Shown here in pieces: positions 15,903 through 25,153 of a stretch of 64,000 nucleotides of DNA; the stretch's first letter is position 1; each line of letters opens with the position of its first letter. The position numbers and the translations under genes were made by a program. A model generated the notes under the pieces. It ran no database searches. It was not told where the DNA came from and saw nothing but the letters and a program-made list of their open reading frames with translations. This DNA is from G965261775 sp965261775 (GTDB taxonomy: Bacteria > Pseudomonadota > Gammaproteobacteria > Eutrophobiales > Eutrophobiaceae), in assembly GCA_965261775.1 (NCBI GenBank), contig OZ253477.1:1302001-1366000 (forward strand), in the 5' to 3' direction.

Positions 15903-17252
15903 ATGGACGCTGGCAATTCTCCAACATTACTTGATAACCGTGATGAGTTTGCTCATATCATTGAGACGGTTCTGAAACAATCAAAACGCCTCGGTGCCGA
16001 TGCTGCCGAAGCCGATATTGGTGCAGGCTCCGGTTTGTCCGCCACTGTCCGCCGGGGTGAGATCGACAAACTTGAATACGAACGCGACAAGCGTTTGAGG
16101 GTCACGCTCTATATCGGCGGACAAAAGGCCAATGTCGGTACTTCTGATTTCAGTGAAGCGGCTTTAAAACAGACGGTTGAGGCGGCCTTTGCCATCGCCG
16201 GGTATGCTGGTCGCGATGAATACGCCGGTCTGGCCGCGGCAGATTTAATGGCAACGGATATCCCCGACCTGGATTTATATCATCCTTGGTCTGTGGCGCC
16301 GGAGGTGGCTACGGACATTGCGGTGACGTGCGAGCAGGCGGCATTTGATCAGGACAGGCGTATCGTCAATTCGGACGGCGCCACTGTGAATACTTACTCC
16401 GGGCTCAGTCTGTACGGGAACACTCACGGCTTTATCAACGGCTGGAACTGGTCCAGCCATATGATTGACTGCAATGTCATCGCAAAGGATGACAGCGGTA
16501 TGCAGTGTGCCGGCTGGTATAGTAGCACGCGCGACTATAAGGACTTGCAGGATGTTGCCGACATCGGTCGGGAATCGGCGCGCAGAGCACTGGCGCGGAT
16601 TGGGTCGCGTAGATTGTCCACACGCCGGGCACCCGTCATCTTTGAAGCACCGATAGCCTCCAGTTTGTTTTCCGCGTTCATCAGCGCCATCTCCGGCAGC
16701 AGCCTTTATCGACGCGCCAGTTTTTTGCTGGATAAAAAAGGCAAACAGGTCTTTGCCGATCATGTTGCCATCCGGGAGAGACCACATATTAAAAAGGCAC
16801 TGGGGAGCGCCCCGTTCGACGATGATGGTGTCGCAACCGGAGAACGTGATATTGTCACGGACGGTATTCTGCGGGGTTATGTACTGGACGCCTATTCGGC
16901 GCGGCGGTTGGGCTTGCAGACAACGGCCAATGCCGGCGGGGTGCATAATCTGCTGATAGAACCGGGCCGTTGCAATCTGGAAGAAATGATCCGGGAGGTG
17001 GATACCGGCCTGCTCGTTACCGATATGATCGGTTTCGGTGTGAATCAGGTAACCGGAGATTATTCCCGCGGTGTCTCGGGTTTCTGGTTTGAAAACGGCG
17101 AACCGGCGTATCCGGTTGAGGAAATCACCGTCGCCGGCAACCTCGTCGAGATGTTTCGGAACATAAAGATGATCGGCAACGACATTGACCCACGCCATAA
17201 TATACTGACCGGTTCGGTTTTGATTGACGCGATGACCGTTGCCGGAAAATAA
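15903..17252 (+). CDS. pmbA: PmbA/TldE metalloprotease subunit
   Basis: PmbA (TldE) pairs with TldD to form a protease that matures modified peptides and clears antitoxins such as CcdA. The protein is about 449 residues from ATG 15903. Family markers include the N-terminal SKRLGADAAEADI, the VRRGEIDKLEYERDK strand, and the C-terminal NLLIEPG and GVSGFWFENGEPAYPVEEITVAGNL block. The longer frame upstream runs back into the uvrD gene and is not conserved, so the 15903 start is preferred although no clear ribosome site is seen. It is separated by 17 bases from moxR, so read-through into the next operon is possible. Confidence 0.93.
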   Translation: MDAGNSPTLLDNRDEFAHIIETVLKQSKRLGADAAEADIGAGSGLSATVRRGEIDKLEYERDKRLRVTLYIGGQKANVGTSDFSEAALKQTVEAAFAIAGYAGRDEYAGLAAADLMATDIPDLDLYHPWSVAPEVATDIAVTCEQAAFDQDRRIVNSDGATVNTYSGLSLYGNTHGFINGWNWSSHMIDCNVIAKDDSGMQCAGWYSSTRDYKDLQDVADIGRESARRALARIGSRRLSTRRAPVIFEAPIASSLFSAFISAISGSSLYRRASFLLDKKGKQVFADHVAIRERPHIKKALGSAPFDDDGVATGERDIVTDGILRGYVLDAYSARRLGLQTTANAGGVHNLLIEPGRCNLEEMIREVDTGLLVTDMIGFGVNQVTGDYSRGVSGFWFENGEPAYPVEEITVAGNLVEMFRNIKMIGNDIDPRHNILTGSVLIDAMTVAGK

Positions 17253-17269
17253 AATCCGGGCAAGAAATA

Positions 17270-18217
17270 ATGCAGGACAACGTTACCTCCCCTCTGATTG
17301 ATACCGCTAAAATCAATCAGGTGATTGACGAAATCGGCCGGATTATCCTGGGCAAGGATGACTCAATTCGCCTGGCGGTGACCTGCCTGATGGCACAGGG
17401 GCATTTACTGATTGAAGATATCCCCGGCGTGGGCAAAACAACGCTGTCCTATGCCCTGGCCCGGATCCTCGGTTTAAGTTATCAGCGTATTCAGTTCACC
17501 AGTGATCTCCTGCCTGCCGATATCCTCGGCGTATCGATCTATGATCGGGATACCGGCCGGTTTGATTTTCATCCGGGGCCGGTGTTTTCCAATATTCTGC
17601 TCGCGGATGAAATCAACCGCGCGACGCCGCGCACCCAGAGTGCCCTGCTGGAAGCGATGGCGGAACGACAGGTCACCATTGAAGGCAAGACACGGCATTT
17701 ACCGGAACCTTTTTTCGTGATTGCCACGCAAAATCCAATCAGTCAGGTGGGCACCTTTCCCTTGCCCGAATCACAACTGGATCGGTTCCTGATGCGTATT
17801 GAACTGGGCTATCCCGACAATAACGCGGAGCGCGACCTGCTCAGAGGGGAAGACCGAAAGGAATTACTGGCACGCATTGAAGCTGTTATCGGCCCGGAGG
17901 AACTGACCGCCTTGCAGTCACAACTGGCGCAGGTTCATATTTCCGACGCCTTGCTGGACTATTTACAGTCCCTGCTTGAATTCAGCCGCAATTCGGGAAA
18001 CTATCAGCATGGTTTGTCTCCACGGGCAGGACTGGCAGTTTTGAACGCCGCCAGAGCGTGGGCGGTATTGAATGATCACCAATATGTCATGCCTGAAGAT
18101 ATCCAGACCGTCCTGCCCAGTGTTATCAATCATCGCCTGCAATTCACGCATGACGCGAAAGACGGGCAGACGGCACAACCAGTTGAACATCTGATCCGGC
18201 ACGTTCCCATTCCCTGA
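17270..18217 (+). CDS. MoxR-family AAA+ ATPase
   Basis: A 315-residue AAA+ ATPase of the MoxR group, chaperone-like enzymes that act with DUF58/VWA proteins on envelope or cofactor-loaded clients. Walker A is GVGKTT at residues 53-58, Walker B is ILLADEINRATPRTQ, and sensor 1 is FVIATQNP. The LPESQLDRFLMRI stretch is a hallmark of MoxR. Immediately downstream are a DUF58 protein and a TgpA-like transglutaminase, the usual three-gene cluster, so a shared role in cell-envelope or protein maturation is inferred. Confidence 0.93.
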   Translation: MQDNVTSPLIDTAKINQVIDEIGRIILGKDDSIRLAVTCLMAQGHLLIEDIPGVGKTTLSYALARILGLSYQRIQFTSDLLPADILGVSIYDRDTGRFDFHPGPVFSNILLADEINRATPRTQSALLEAMAERQVTIEGKTRHLPEPFFVIATQNPISQVGTFPLPESQLDRFLMRIELGYPDNNAERDLLRGEDRKELLARIEAVIGPEELTALQSQLAQVHISDALLDYLQSLLEFSRNSGNYQHGLSPRAGLAVLNAARAWAVLNDHQYVMPEDIQTVLPSVINHRLQFTHDAKDGQTAQPVEHLIRHVPIP

Positions 18218-18235
18218 CATCTCTGCGTTCCCCCA

Positions 18236-19222
18236 ATGTCGGCAGTCGTTATATTAGGACGTTATTTCCCCAACACGGCCGCCTCGCATGTCCGCGTATC
18301 AAAACAACAGCGCGTTTATATTTTTCCGACCGCGCACGGCTGGATATACGGACTCATGCTGTTCCTCATGTTGCTGGGGGCGGTGAATTACAGCAACAGT
18401 ATGGCCTTCGTACTTTGTTTTCTGCTGACCGGCCTCGGTTTGACGAGCATGCTGTATACTCACAGGAACCTGAGCGGCCTGCTGATCAGCGCGAAAAAAC
18501 CGGGCGCCGTCCATGCCGGACAGACGGCCTTGTTTCCCGTTTATCTGGACAATCTTTCCGGCTCCGCACGTTTTGCGATACAGATACAGCGATTCAAACC
18601 GATGCCTTTTTTCAAGTGGTTCGGCAAAACACTGGAATGTGAAAAAATATCGATCACCATAGACGCCGGGAAATCATTACTGATCCACTACCCCTGCCCC
18701 GTCGCCGAACGCGGCCTGTTTAATCCTGGCACCCTGATGCTGTCGAGCTGTTTCCCGCTGGGCATTTTCAATGCCTGGGCGTATTTTGAACCGGACGAGG
18801 ACTGTATTGTGTATCCGCGCCCGGGCGGACGAAAACAACTGCCCCCCGCCCGCGCAGAGGACAGCGAAACGGGTCTTGGCGAACGGGACGGAGCGGATGA
18901 TTTTACCGGCTTCAGAAAATACCACCCCGGAGATCCGATACATTCAATCTCCTGGAAGGCGTTTGCACGCGAACGGGGATTGCTGATTAAACAATTCAGC
19001 GGCGCCGGTGTCGACGTTTTAATCCTGACCTGGCAGAGCGTATCCCATCTCGGCGATATTGAAACGCGGCTCAGTCAACTATGCTACTGGATTATCCTTT
19101 CCGACGAGGCCGGTATTCAGTACGGGCTGGAACTCCCGAATGTCAAAATAGAACCTGCTTGCGGTAGTGGGCACAAGGCGCTCTGCCTGGAACAACTGGC
19201 ACGTTATGGGAAAACCGGTTAA
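18236..19222 (+). CDS. DUF58 domain membrane protein
   Basis: A 328-residue protein with two closely spaced transmembrane helices near the N-terminus (from about residue 36, IYGLMLFLMLLGAV) and a cytoplasmic DUF58 domain. The family motif is visible as GADDFTGFRKYHPGDPIHSI followed by SWKAFAR. DUF58 proteins are von Willebrand-like partners of MoxR ATPases. The gene follows moxR by 18 bases and its 3' end overlaps the next gene by 17 bases. This fits one transcription unit with moxR and tgpA. Confidence 0.9.
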   Translation: MSAVVILGRYFPNTAASHVRVSKQQRVYIFPTAHGWIYGLMLFLMLLGAVNYSNSMAFVLCFLLTGLGLTSMLYTHRNLSGLLISAKKPGAVHAGQTALFPVYLDNLSGSARFAIQIQRFKPMPFFKWFGKTLECEKISITIDAGKSLLIHYPCPVAERGLFNPGTLMLSSCFPLGIFNAWAYFEPDEDCIVYPRPGGRKQLPPARAEDSETGLGERDGADDFTGFRKYHPGDPIHSISWKAFARERGLLIKQFSGAGVDVLILTWQSVSHLGDIETRLSQLCYWIILSDEAGIQYGLELPNVKIEPACGSGHKALCLEQLARYGKTG

Positions 19223-21197
19223 CCGTGACGAACTGAAATTATCCGACCTGGTGTGGCTGGCGCTGGCCGTTCTGCTTGCCGGTATCCCGCACTGGCAACG
19301 CCTGCCCGTCTGGATCCCTGTTACACACCTGGGGCTGTTGCTTTTGCGGGTCGGGGTCCCCTACCGTTTTCCCCGCTTCTGGTCTGAACAGGAGACTGTT
19401 ATCGGCGTTTTCAAACTGTTGGTTGTCGCCGTCGTCACGAGCGGGGCCTATCTCACTTACGGATCATTGGCGGGGCGTGACGTCGGCACCGCCATGCTGG
19501 TCTTGCTGGCCAGCCTGAAGTTTTTTGAAAGCCGGTGCAGGCAGGATTTTTATACCACCGCCTGGCTGGGTTACTTCATTGTCATCACCGGTTTCTTCTA
19601 CAGTCAGACCATGTTGATCGCCGCCTATATGCTGTTTGTGGTCATGGTTATGACAACCTGCCTGGTCGGGTTTAACGACACCGGACAACGCCTGTCGTTG
19701 ACGGCAAAATCAAAGCTGGCCGGTCTGCTCCTGCTGCAATCCATACCGGTACTGCTGATCCTGTTTTTCCTGTTTCCGAGAATCAACGGCCCTTTATGGG
19801 GATTACCCGAAGACGCCCATACCGGTATTACCGGTATTGACGATCAAATGGCCCCCGGCACCATCAGCAGACTGATTTACTCCGACGAGGTGGCTTTCAG
19901 GGTGAATTTTACCGATGAGATCCCCGAACAATCGAAATTGTACTGGCGCGGGCCGGTGTTATCAAAAACGAACGGTTACTCATGGACAAGCGGTGAAAGT
20001 CGGCGAAGACTGATGTTGAAACCAATCCGCTATAACGGCGAGGCGATCCGTTACGATGTAATACAGGAACCTACAAACAAACGCTGGCTGTTCGGTCTGG
20101 AAATGGTGGAAAAACCAGTCGACAGAAGTTATTTCACTGGCGACTACCAGTTGAAATCGGACGATCTCATACATGCCCGCAAGGCATTCTCACTGACCTC
20201 ATACAGCGATTACCATTTCGGTATCAATTCTGTCCGGGAACTTGAACGCGAACTCGTCCTGCCGGAGGCGAGCCACCCGCGCGCACGGGCGTTCGGCAGC
20301 GAATTACGCGATCAATATCAGTCGCCGGGGGAAATCGTTGCAGCGGTGCTGGAATGGTTCGGCAAAAAAAATTTTATCTATACCCTGACGCCCCCTCTGA
20401 TAAGAGGAGATAAGGTGGATAATTTCCTGTTTGGCACACGTAGCGGTTTCTGCGAGCATTACGCCGCCGCCTTTACCGTATTGATGCGCGCGGCAGGCAT
20501 TCCGGCACGGGTGGTGACAGGTTATCTCGGCGGCGAGGTGAACCCCTTGGGGAACTATCTTATCGTGCGCCAATACCATGCCCATGCGTGGGCGGAGATC
20601 TGGCTTGAAGAACAGGGCTGGGTGCGGGTTGACCCGACTTCGGTCATTTCCAGCCGGGTCAGCGAGGGTATTGAAAGCGCCATTCCTGAAACCGCCATCG
20701 GCATCCCGCTGAATCTTGAACGGAACGCACTGGCGATTAAGCTGTGGCAACGCCTGCGTAACACCGTCGACGTGCTGAATTACCAGTGGGCGCAATGGGT
20801 GCTGGGCTATGATCCGGGGCGTCAGCAACGGTTGCTGCAAAAGATCGGCTTTGACAATATCGACTGGAGAACGCTGACAACGCTGATGATGATCCTGCTC
20901 GCCATCGTCATGGCAGGCATTGCCTTTTTCGTCTTCACAAAAACCGTCAAACCGATCGACCCGGCGAAACTCCACTACGATATTTTCTGTAAAAAGATGG
21001 CGAAAATCGGTTTTCCAAGAGCACCTTTTGAAGGCCCCGACACCTATGCCGGAAGAATCGCCCTTGTCCGGCGGGATCTGGGACAAGACATCCGGCATAT
21101 TACCGATCTGTATGTATCAGTGCGCTATCGCTCAAACCGGACGGAAATGGAGCGGCTGAAAGAGAATATAAAATCGTTTTCTCCCGGGCAAACCTGA
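19206..21197 (+). CDS. tgpA: TgpA-like transmembrane transglutaminase
   Basis: About 663 residues: a run of N-terminal transmembrane helices (DUF3488 region, roughly residues 12-205), a periplasmic transglutaminase core, another helix near 560-580, and a short cytoplasmic tail (DUF4129-like). The catalytic triad is visible as Cys416 in SGFCEHYA, His460 in HAHAWAE and Asp476 in VRVDPT. TgpA of Pseudomonas is an essential envelope enzyme of unclear substrate. ATG 19206 is chosen because the helix region begins correctly there; it overlaps the DUF58 gene. Confidence 0.9.
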   Translation: MGKPVNRDELKLSDLVWLALAVLLAGIPHWQRLPVWIPVTHLGLLLLRVGVPYRFPRFWSEQETVIGVFKLLVVAVVTSGAYLTYGSLAGRDVGTAMLVLLASLKFFESRCRQDFYTTAWLGYFIVITGFFYSQTMLIAAYMLFVVMVMTTCLVGFNDTGQRLSLTAKSKLAGLLLLQSIPVLLILFFLFPRINGPLWGLPEDAHTGITGIDDQMAPGTISRLIYSDEVAFRVNFTDEIPEQSKLYWRGPVLSKTNGYSWTSGESRRRLMLKPIRYNGEAIRYDVIQEPTNKRWLFGLEMVEKPVDRSYFTGDYQLKSDDLIHARKAFSLTSYSDYHFGINSVRELERELVLPEASHPRARAFGSELRDQYQSPGEIVAAVLEWFGKKNFIYTLTPPLIRGDKVDNFLFGTRSGFCEHYAAAFTVLMRAAGIPARVVTGYLGGEVNPLGNYLIVRQYHAHAWAEIWLEEQGWVRVDPTSVISSRVSEGIESAIPETAIGIPLNLERNALAIKLWQRLRNTVDVLNYQWAQWVLGYDPGRQQRLLQKIGFDNIDWRTLTTLMMILLAIVMAGIAFFVFTKTVKPIDPAKLHYDIFCKKMAKIGFPRAPFEGPDTYAGRIALVRRDLGQDIRHITDLYVSVRYRSNRTEMERLKENIKSFSPGQT

Positions 21198-21290
21198 AAC
21201 ACGGAGGGAGAGTATATAACCTTTGAAAAACCTGATTATCCATTGCACGTCAGGACCGGCTTGCCGCCATGCTGTGAAAATCATCGCGGT

Positions 21291-23024
21291 TTAAAAAGAT
21301 GATGACGAAGGGAGATGTTTTTCATGATGCCGTATGGCTTGAGACAGTAACTCCAATACAGGCTTAAATCGCTCAAAATTTATAGAATCTTGTTTTCCCC
21401 ACACAATGTTTTCTGCAAAAATCTTCTTTCCATAATACTTATTTGTATCGAATTTTTTTTTGAGGGAAAGAACCTTACCCTCCCATTGTTCTTTCCTGAC
21501 ACTTTGATCAAAAAGATCTTCTATTATTGTTTCATTCCCGTCCTTTTTTGTGTTTTCCGTCGAGGTCACAGGAAGAAGAATAACGTAAAGATTATGCTTG
21601 GTCGTATAAAAAAAGTGCTGGGTTCTATCATATAAGGTCCCCTCAACGGGAAATTTATTCTCCAAACACTGGATAACCCCCTTCGCTTCTTTATCATTGT
21701 CCAGCAATACAATGACCGGGTTCTTCCGGGGTTGTTGCGTGAACGAAAGTCTTTTTTCATAGCCTGCTATGAAGCTTTTTAGCGCATTCGTCCCCTCGTC
21801 AATGCTCATAATTTCTTCGACCCGAGGAGTATGTGGAAAAAAAGTAACCTCATAGGGGAAGTTGTAACCCTTCTTTTTTAATTGTTTTATGGCGACTTTA
21901 AGATAGGTAACATCGGTCTTTCCTTCACACATTATCAACGGACGCTCATTGGATACAAAATAGCGGAAATGTAGAAACCGACAATATAACTTGAGGAAGC
22001 CCTGCGGTTTGTCGGCCTTAACGTCTTTTAGACGGGATTCTTCTTCGGGGGTACTAAACTTTTTAATGAAATAAATATGGCCCAGAATGCCTTCAAGTTG
22101 GTTAATAGAGCCAAGATCGCCGTTTTCGGGAACAAAAAAATCACCCTTTGTAAAGAGACGATGACACATTGAGCGTGCGTAGCGGTAATATTCACATTTT
22201 ATGTTCACTTTTTCATTAACGACAAGACCTGTGACTATTTGCCGGGACGAGCGAGGCTGAAGGCGTGTTTTAGCTGGGTTTATCTTAAAACCCGTCTGTT
22301 TGATGATGTGTTCTATTTCTTCATTAACAACCCATTGGTTAAGTTTATCAGAAAACCTGGCCATTTTTGTAATATGTTCTTTTCTCCCTGTAGAGAATGT
22401 AATGTCATCCGCATAGCGTGAGTATGTCCATCCATATTTTTTGGCTATCTTTACTAATCTAACGTCAAGAATGTATGCGATGAAATTTGTGATGACAGGT
22501 GAGCACGGGCTGCCCTGCGGAAGTCTGTTCTGATGGCATGCTATCTGTGCAATCAGCCTAGCCACCTTTGGACATAACGTGAAATGACGATCCTTAATGA
22601 AAAAACCGTATACGCGCCCAAAATTGAAGGAGGGGAAAAAGTCTGCCAAATCCAAGTTCAGGACATAGTGCTGCTTCCGATGGCATCTTGCATTGGTATG
22701 TATGCCTGCTGATTTTTTTCCGGTTTTTTTTCTAAAACCATGTGACAGAATCTGTCCGGGGCTCCCGGCTTCAATCTCCTGCATACAACTGTTCAGAATG
22801 TTTGCGAGGCTTCTTTGTACGCGTTTCAGGCGTGCATGGGGGGCATCAATTGTACGCACGCCCCCAGAGCTTTTTGGGATTGTGAATGAAGTATAGAGGG
22901 GCTCCTGCTCAGGGAGCCTGTAAAGAATGTAGGTTAATGCTCCGGGATGGATATCTAAAAGCCGGGCAAAGTCACGCCTGGATGCGGTCTGTTTAAGTCT
23001 TTCCAAATCCGACATGGAAATCAT
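21291..23024 (-). CDS. Retron reverse transcriptase fused to TOPRIM nuclease domain (Ec67/Eco2-like)
   Basis: A 577-residue two-domain protein. The N-terminal half is a retron RT: the retron-specific NAxxH motif (NARCH, residues 111-115), catalytic YADD at 204-207, QGSPCSPVI before it, and the diagnostic VTG at 264-266 (QIVTGLVVN). The C-terminal half has a TOPRIM fold signature: Glu367 in MCEGKTDVTYL and the Asp442-x-Asp444 pair in LLDNDKEAKG. RT-TOPRIM fusion of this length is the arrangement of retron Ec67 (Eco2), an anti-phage system. ATG 23024 is used; TTG 23033 is an alternative. Its msr-msd gene lies directly upstream on the same strand. Not a group II intron RT: no maturase domain or intron RNA is seen. 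Confidence 0.94.
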   Translation of the reverse strand: MISMSDLERLKQTASRRDFARLLDIHPGALTYILYRLPEQEPLYTSFTIPKSSGGVRTIDAPHARLKRVQRSLANILNSCMQEIEAGSPGQILSHGFRKKTGKKSAGIHTNARCHRKQHYVLNLDLADFFPSFNFGRVYGFFIKDRHFTLCPKVARLIAQIACHQNRLPQGSPCSPVITNFIAYILDVRLVKIAKKYGWTYSRYADDITFSTGRKEHITKMARFSDKLNQWVVNEEIEHIIKQTGFKINPAKTRLQPRSSRQIVTGLVVNEKVNIKCEYYRYARSMCHRLFTKGDFFVPENGDLGSINQLEGILGHIYFIKKFSTPEEESRLKDVKADKPQGFLKLYCRFLHFRYFVSNERPLIMCEGKTDVTYLKVAIKQLKKKGYNFPYEVTFFPHTPRVEEIMSIDEGTNALKSFIAGYEKRLSFTQQPRKNPVIVLLDNDKEAKGVIQCLENKFPVEGTLYDRTQHFFYTTKHNLYVILLPVTSTENTKKDGNETIIEDLFDQSVRKEQWEGKVLSLKKKFDTNKYYGKKIFAENIVWGKQDSINFERFKPVLELLSQAIRHHEKHLPSSSSF

Positions 23025-23043
23025 ATGGTCCAAAGCTGGTTAG

Positions 23044-23200
23044 CAGGCTTATGGACACTCCTTACGCCAACTTCAACACGCTATAGTTCATCTGCATCAT
23101 GGTAGATGATAAAAAGCGTGTGGCGCAGCAGGGCGCCGGTTTGCACAGCCATTGAAAGTGGTATCGCGATACGCGAACAATAAATCTGTCCATAAGCCTG
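23044..23200 (-). ncRNA. Retron msr-msd RNA gene
   Basis: Read on the minus strand, the segment starts with CAGGCTTATGGACA (23200-23187) and ends with its perfect reverse complement (23057-23044): the 14-bp a1/a2 stem. The base just inside a1 is G (23186), position 15 of the RNA, and is followed by ATTTATTG, which matches the branch G15 context I recall for Ec67. Further hairpins are TCGCG/CGCGA (23176-23164) and GGCGC/GCGCC (23137-23122) in msr. The msd hairpin is made of ACACGCT/AGCGTGT (23076-23082 with 23115-23121) and TCATCT/AGATGA (23088-23093 with 23104-23109). AAGGAGTG just before a2 also resembles Ec67. The RT start is 20 bases downstream. Confidence 0.9.
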
Positions 23201-23205
23201 TAATA

Positions 23206-23234
23206 ACAATACATTAAACGGATATACTATACAA
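23206..23234 (-). promoter_or_regulatory. Candidate promoter of the retron operon
   Basis: On the minus strand TTGTAT (23234-23229), a 17-base spacer and TATTGT (23211-23206) would start transcription at about 23200, the first base of the a1 repeat. That agreement is the main support; both hexamers are imperfect. Confidence 0.45.
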
Positions 23235-23304
23235 TCAGCATGACAAACCCCGGGGTGAAGCACCGGTCAACGTGGATACGACGGAAATAACATGCCTGAA
23301 CCGG

Positions 23305-25077
23305 CTACGCACCATGCCGTTTTGCGTCTTCCCCGTGATAAAACTGCATCTGGTTCAGATGTGCATAATGACCGTCCAATTTTAACAATTCGGCATGGCG
23401 ACCCTGTTCAACAATCCGTCCCTTGTGCAGCACGATAATGCGGTCGGCGTTTTTAATCGTTGACAGGCGATGGGCGATAATCAGGCAGGTCCGGTTTTGT
23501 TTGAGCGTTTCCAGCGCCAGTTGGATATGGTGCTCGGAACGCGTATCAAGAGACGAGGTCGCTTCATCCAGAATAAGCAGCCGCGCATCTTTTAAAAGCG
23601 CACGCGCTATCGCCAGCCGCTGGCGTTGTCCGCCTGAAAGCAACATGCCGTCTTCACCGATAACCGTGCCCAGATTCTCTGATGTTCCACTGATAAAATC
23701 GTCCGCATAAGCTGCTTCAACAGCCGCCTGTATGGCCTCGTCCGAGGCACCCTGCAACTCGCCGTAGGCGATATTGTTTCGGATGGTGTCGTTGAACAGG
23801 ATAATCTCCTGACTCACATAGGCAATGTTCTGCCGAAGCGACTTCCGCGAAAGTTGCCGTATATCAATATCATCGTAATAAATCGCGCCGGCCTGCGGTT
23901 CATAAAAACGCGGTAATAAATTGACCAGCGTACTCTTGCCACTACCGGACTCCCCGACCAATGCGATGGTATCGCCTGATTTAATATCCAGCGTGATGTC
24001 CGACAAGGCATTTTCCGCGGCGCCCGGGTAACGGTAGGATACATTCCTGAATGCTATCTTGCCGTGCACATTATGCAGTTTTTTATGCCCGGAGGACTGT
24101 TCAATATCCATATCCAGCAACGCGAACACCTTTTCGCAGGCCGCCAGCGCTTTCTGCAGATGTTCATTGATACTGGCCAGACGTTTAAGCGGCGCCAACA
24201 ACATGGCGGCGGCGACAAAGAAAGAAACAAAATCGCCTGCCAGCAGCGGATTGGCGCTGGCCTGATGCGTGGTGATGTGAATGATGTAGGCCAGGATACT
24301 GACCAAAATAATCTGTAGCACCGGACCGGTTGCTCTGGCGGCCATGATAAACTTCATATTGAAGCGCCGATGTGATTCCACGACCTCATGAAAACGCCGA
24401 TACTCGGTTTGTTGCCCGCCGTGTAGCTTGATTATTTTCTGGGCGCTGAAACATTCATTCAGCACATGATGTATATTGCCCATGGTTTCCTGAATCCGGC
24501 GTCCCATTTTACGCAGACGCTGGCGGATAATGGCCATGATGATACCGACGATCGGGGCGCCAGTCACACAGATCAAGGCCAGCAACCAGTTGATATAGAA
24601 CATCCAGGCGAACAGACCGATGACCGAAAGCGAATCGCGGATTAATATCATGACGGCACGGGTGGAAGCATCCTTGATCTGGGTGACATCATATGTAAAA
24701 CAGGACATGAAATTGCCGGAACGAGCGCCGTCAAAGAAACTCACCGGATAATCAATGGAGCGCTTGAACATCTCGACCCGCATATCGGTGACGATCTTGT
24801 CACCGACCCAGTGCATGGTGATTTGGCCGACATAATTTGTGATCCCCCGCACGACAAACAGCGCGACCAGCAAAAAAGGGACCATCGCGACGGCCTCGGG
24901 GTCTTTTTCAAAAAACGCCCCGTTGAACAGGGGCTGCATCAGGGCAGGGACGGCCGGATCCGTTATCGCCAGGACAACGAGGCTGAATGCCGACAGCAGA
25001 AAGATACGCCAGTAGGGCAAGACGTAACCCAGCAATCTGCGATACAGGGCGAAATCGGTTTTCAGTGACGTAATCAA
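23305..25077 (-). CDS. msbA: MsbA, lipid A/lipopolysaccharide flippase ABC transporter
   Basis: A half-size ABC exporter of 590 residues: six transmembrane helices in about residues 15-310, then a nucleotide-binding domain. Walker A is VGESGSGKST, the signature is LLSGGQRQRLAIARAL and Walker B is RLLILDEATSSLD, followed by the His switch IAHRLSTI. The helix region and length fit MsbA, which flips lipid A core across the inner membrane, and TMRLISLYRAF-like N-terminal positioning agrees. MsbA and other lipid flippases are similar, so the exact substrate is by best match. No lpxK is adjacent in the window. Confidence 0.88.
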   Translation of the reverse strand: MITSLKTDFALYRRLLGYVLPYWRIFLLSAFSLVVLAITDPAVPALMQPLFNGAFFEKDPEAVAMVPFLLVALFVVRGITNYVGQITMHWVGDKIVTDMRVEMFKRSIDYPVSFFDGARSGNFMSCFTYDVTQIKDASTRAVMILIRDSLSVIGLFAWMFYINWLLALICVTGAPIVGIIMAIIRQRLRKMGRRIQETMGNIHHVLNECFSAQKIIKLHGGQQTEYRRFHEVVESHRRFNMKFIMAARATGPVLQIILVSILAYIIHITTHQASANPLLAGDFVSFFVAAAMLLAPLKRLASINEHLQKALAACEKVFALLDMDIEQSSGHKKLHNVHGKIAFRNVSYRYPGAAENALSDITLDIKSGDTIALVGESGSGKSTLVNLLPRFYEPQAGAIYYDDIDIRQLSRKSLRQNIAYVSQEIILFNDTIRNNIAYGELQGASDEAIQAAVEAAYADDFISGTSENLGTVIGEDGMLLSGGQRQRLAIARALLKDARLLILDEATSSLDTRSEHHIQLALETLKQNRTCLIIAHRLSTIKNADRIIVLHKGRIVEQGRHAELLKLDGHYAHLNQMQFYHGEDAKRHGA

Positions 25078-25153
25078 ACGGGTCTCCTGATTAAATCGTT
25101 ATTTTATCGTTTATAATGTTTGCCAGCATGGTAAAAATTTTACATAACAGCTT

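Noticed and set aside
20304..21098. 264-codon minus-strand frame inside tgpA
   Set aside because: Antisense to a clear gene with catalytic residues; the product has no recognisable fold.
21291..23024. Group II intron or DGR reverse transcriptase
   Set aside because: VTG and NAxxH motifs, TOPRIM fusion and adjacent msr-msd RNA identify a retron. No maturase domain, intron RNA or template repeat was seen.
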